From the NCBI GenBank assembly GCA_002389705.1, contig DGQJ01000354.1, positions 1 to 6,093 of the forward strand: a stretch of 6,093 nucleotides of DNA. The letters are read 5' to 3'. Both the position numbers and the translations under genes were made by a program. The notes under the pieces are model-generated. The model did no database searches and was not told the DNA's origin. It saw only the letters and a program-made list of their open reading frames with translations. The number at the start of each line of letters is the position of its first letter. Position 1 is the stretch's first letter. This document shows positions 4,529 through 6,093 of the stretch, one piece after another. This stretch comes from Bacteroidales bacterium UBA4417. Its GTDB lineage: Bacteria; Bacteroidota; Bacteroidia; Bacteroidales; UBA4417.

Positions 4529-6093
4529 TTAGTTCTGGGTTTTAACTGGTTTCGGCTGTTTCTCGGCTTTGGTAAGCGTGCCGTTGAGAATCGATGTGTA
4601 GGTATTGGCATCGTTCAATACATTTACGGCGCTTTTAAGTTCGGGATCGCGGTCGAGGGTAATTTCAATGCGGCCTTTCTGGAAATAATACCGGCTTACA
4701 ATTTCCTGTTCGAGGTAATCGCTGATTTCTTTTTTATTCTCGAATAAGTCCTTTTTCTTATGCTGATTTATTGTGGAGAGCATTGCATCGTACTGGGGTT
4801 TCATATCGTTCCAGCAATTTTCGTAAACAGCAGCTTTCTTTACTGATTCGAGTTCTCTTTCGGCAGCGCTCTTAAATTCGAATCCCTTTTTCTCGGTAAA
4901 AGCCACAAAATCATTGTACTCGTCATCATTTATTTTGAAAGTGGCAGCCGGTGCAATGGTTGAATGTGTTGCTGCATACCGTGTAGCATAATCGAACAGT
5001 ATGTATTTGGTAATCAGGTTATACGAAATGGTACTCAGTTTTGAAGTGTCGGTGGTAATATCAGGTGAAATTCCTTTACCATCGTAAACCGTACGGCCGT
5101 GTAGAGTTTTATAGGCCGTGATAAGCGAATCGGGAATGGTGCTGTTGGCTCCGGCTGCATTTTTATGTGCATAATCTATTTCCTGTATGCAACGTCCGCT
5201 TGGGATGTAATATTTGGCAACCGTTATCTTCACCTGTGTGTTATAGCTTAACGGGAAAACATTTTGCACCAGCCCTTTACCAAAAGTACGACGACCAACT
5301 ATTACCGCGCGGTCGAGGTCCTGTAAAGCGCCTGCAACAATTTCGGAAGCTGACGCACTGTTACCATTCACCAGCACGGTGAGTGGCAGATTAACATCTA
5401 CCGGTTCCATGGTGGTTTGATAGCTGCGGTTTTTATCTTTTTGTTTGCCTTTGGTCGAAACAACGAGTTCGTTTTTCTTTACGAATAGATTTACAATATT
5501 TACAGCTTCATTCAACAGTCCGCCGCCATTGTCGCGCAGGTCGAGTACCAGCCCATTGAGGGTGTTTTTTGCTTTCAGGTCGAGCAAAGCTTTCTTTACT
5601 TCCGCCGAGGCGGTTTGCGTAAACGAGGTAAGTTTGATGTAACCAGTTCCTCCTGAAAGCATACCATAGTAGGGCACAGGATCAATGGTAATTTTTTCGC
5701 GCACCACCTCAAAAGTCAGGGGCTTTGGCTCTCCATCGCGCTCAACCACCAGTTTAAAACTGGTTCCGGGTTGACCTTTCAGTATAGTACTCACATCTTC
5801 CACCGACTTGCCGGCAGCGCTTTTATCGTTTATTTTCAATATTTTATCGCCTGCTTTCAAACCCGATTTTTGTGCCGGCGAATTTTCGTAAGGCTCCGAA
5901 ATAATTACATAGTCACCCTGTTTGTGTATCAGCGATCCTATGCCGCCATATTCACCTGTGGTCATAAACCGGTAATCTTCAATTTCCGATTCCGGGATAT
6001 ACACCGTATAAGGATCCAGTTTATCGAGCATGGCATCAATGCCGGTTTTCATCAGGTCCGAAGGATTTACACCATCCACATAGTTGGTATTCA
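4529..6093 (-). CDS. S41-family C-terminal processing peptidase (CtpA/Prc-like), N-terminus beyond window
   Basis: The frame runs off the right edge; the codon at 6079 is GTG (valine) inside the gene, preceded by NTNY, so it is not the start. Residues are numbered from that valine (516 to the end). LDPYTVYIPE (21-30) opens the conserved region. A PDZ domain spans about 44-125 (YGGIG, then GLKAGDKILKIN at 73-84). The S41 catalytic domain follows: GTGYIKLTSF (144-153), LVLDLRDNGGG (177-187), SASASE (241-246) with nucleophile Ser243 (codon 5353-5351), and TFGKG (265-269) with general base Lys268 (codon 5278-5276). The 25-residue Ser-Lys spacing equals that of E. coli Prc Ser430/Lys455. A charged tail of about 170 residues, ending lysine-rich, has no motif I know. 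About 35-60 residues are probably missing, including the export signal. Such enzymes trim or degrade periplasmic proteins from their C-termini. Likely first gene of a transcript with the O-antigen ligase. Confidence 0.93.
   Translation of the reverse strand, partial: NTNYVDGVNPSDLMKTGIDAMLDKLDPYTVYIPESEIEDYRFMTTGEYGGIGSLIHKQGDYVIISEPYENSPAQKSGLKAGDKILKINDKSAAGKSVEDVSTILKGQPGTSFKLVVERDGEPKPLTFEVVREKITIDPVPYYGMLSGGTGYIKLTSFTQTASAEVKKALLDLKAKNTLNGLVLDLRDNGGGLLNEAVNIVNLFVKKNELVVSTKGKQKDKNRSYQTTMEPVDVNLPLTVLVNGNSASASEIVAGALQDLDRAVIVGRRTFGKGLVQNVFPLSYNTQVKITVAKYYIPSGRCIQEIDYAHKNAAGANSTIPDSLITAYKTLHGRTVYDGKGISPDITTDTSKLSTISYNLITKYILFDYATRYAATHSTIAPAATFKINDDEYNDFVAFTEKKGFEFKSAAERELESVKKAAVYENCWNDMKPQYDAMLSTINQHKKKDLFENKKEISDYLEQEIVSRYYFQKGRIEITLDRDPELKSAVNVLNDANTYTSILNGTLTKAEKQPKPVKTQN

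Noticed and set aside
4519..4611. 31-residue N-terminal extension of the O-antigen ligase
   Set aside because: It overlaps the S41 gene in another frame, has low-complexity basic sequence, and a suitable start lies directly after the S41 stop.
6077..6079. GTG at 6079 as the start of the S41 peptidase
   Set aside because: The frame stays open to the window edge with NTNY just upstream, a segment that continues into the conserved VDGVNP region; an export signal must lie further upstream.

Overview
The window looks like ordinary chromosomal DNA from a member of the Bacteroidota. Three things point there. One gene has a strong Bacteroidota-type promoter (TTG, 18 bases, TATCTTTG) lying almost on its start codon. 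Shine-Dalgarno sites are weak or absent. The proteins (S41 peptidase with a PDZ domain and long C-terminal tail, an O-antigen ligase with a large periplasmic loop, a CAERVA-type cytidine deaminase, a ChaN-like protein) have the forms common in that phylum. I cannot fix the genus. Base composition looks even, and I see no insertion sequence, phage gene, CRISPR array, tRNA or rRNA.

Layout, left to right. Positions 1-546 (+) hold the C-terminal part of an M28 zinc aminopeptidase ending in a PDZ domain. A 131-base gap carries a small inverted repeat and then the promoter of a short GtrA-family membrane protein (678-1073, +). GtrA converges on a ChaN-like protein (1161-2027, -). The gap between them holds six in-register heptamers in a 56-base stretch with no G on the + strand. 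A 167-base gap with three short inverted repeats separates ChaN from cytidine deaminase (2195-2683, -). Next is an O-antigen ligase/polymerase-like membrane protein (2824-4518, -). It starts 10 bases after the stop of an S41 C-terminal processing peptidase (4529 to beyond 6093, -), whose N-terminus lies off the right edge.

Function. S41 peptidase and O-antigen ligase are probably one transcript. Both act at the cell envelope: protein processing in the periplasm, and polymer or lipid-linked glycan transfer at the outer face of the inner membrane. GtrA proteins are also linked to movement of lipid-linked sugars across the membrane, so three of the six genes have an envelope theme. Cytidine deaminase is pyrimidine salvage housekeeping. 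The two PDZ-bearing peptidases at either end belong to different transcripts on opposite strands.

I did not find a new multi-gene system. The most useful observations are the G-free heptamer array just after gtrA (a possible Rho loading site), the near-leaderless gtrA promoter that rules out an earlier start, and the corrected start of the O-antigen ligase.
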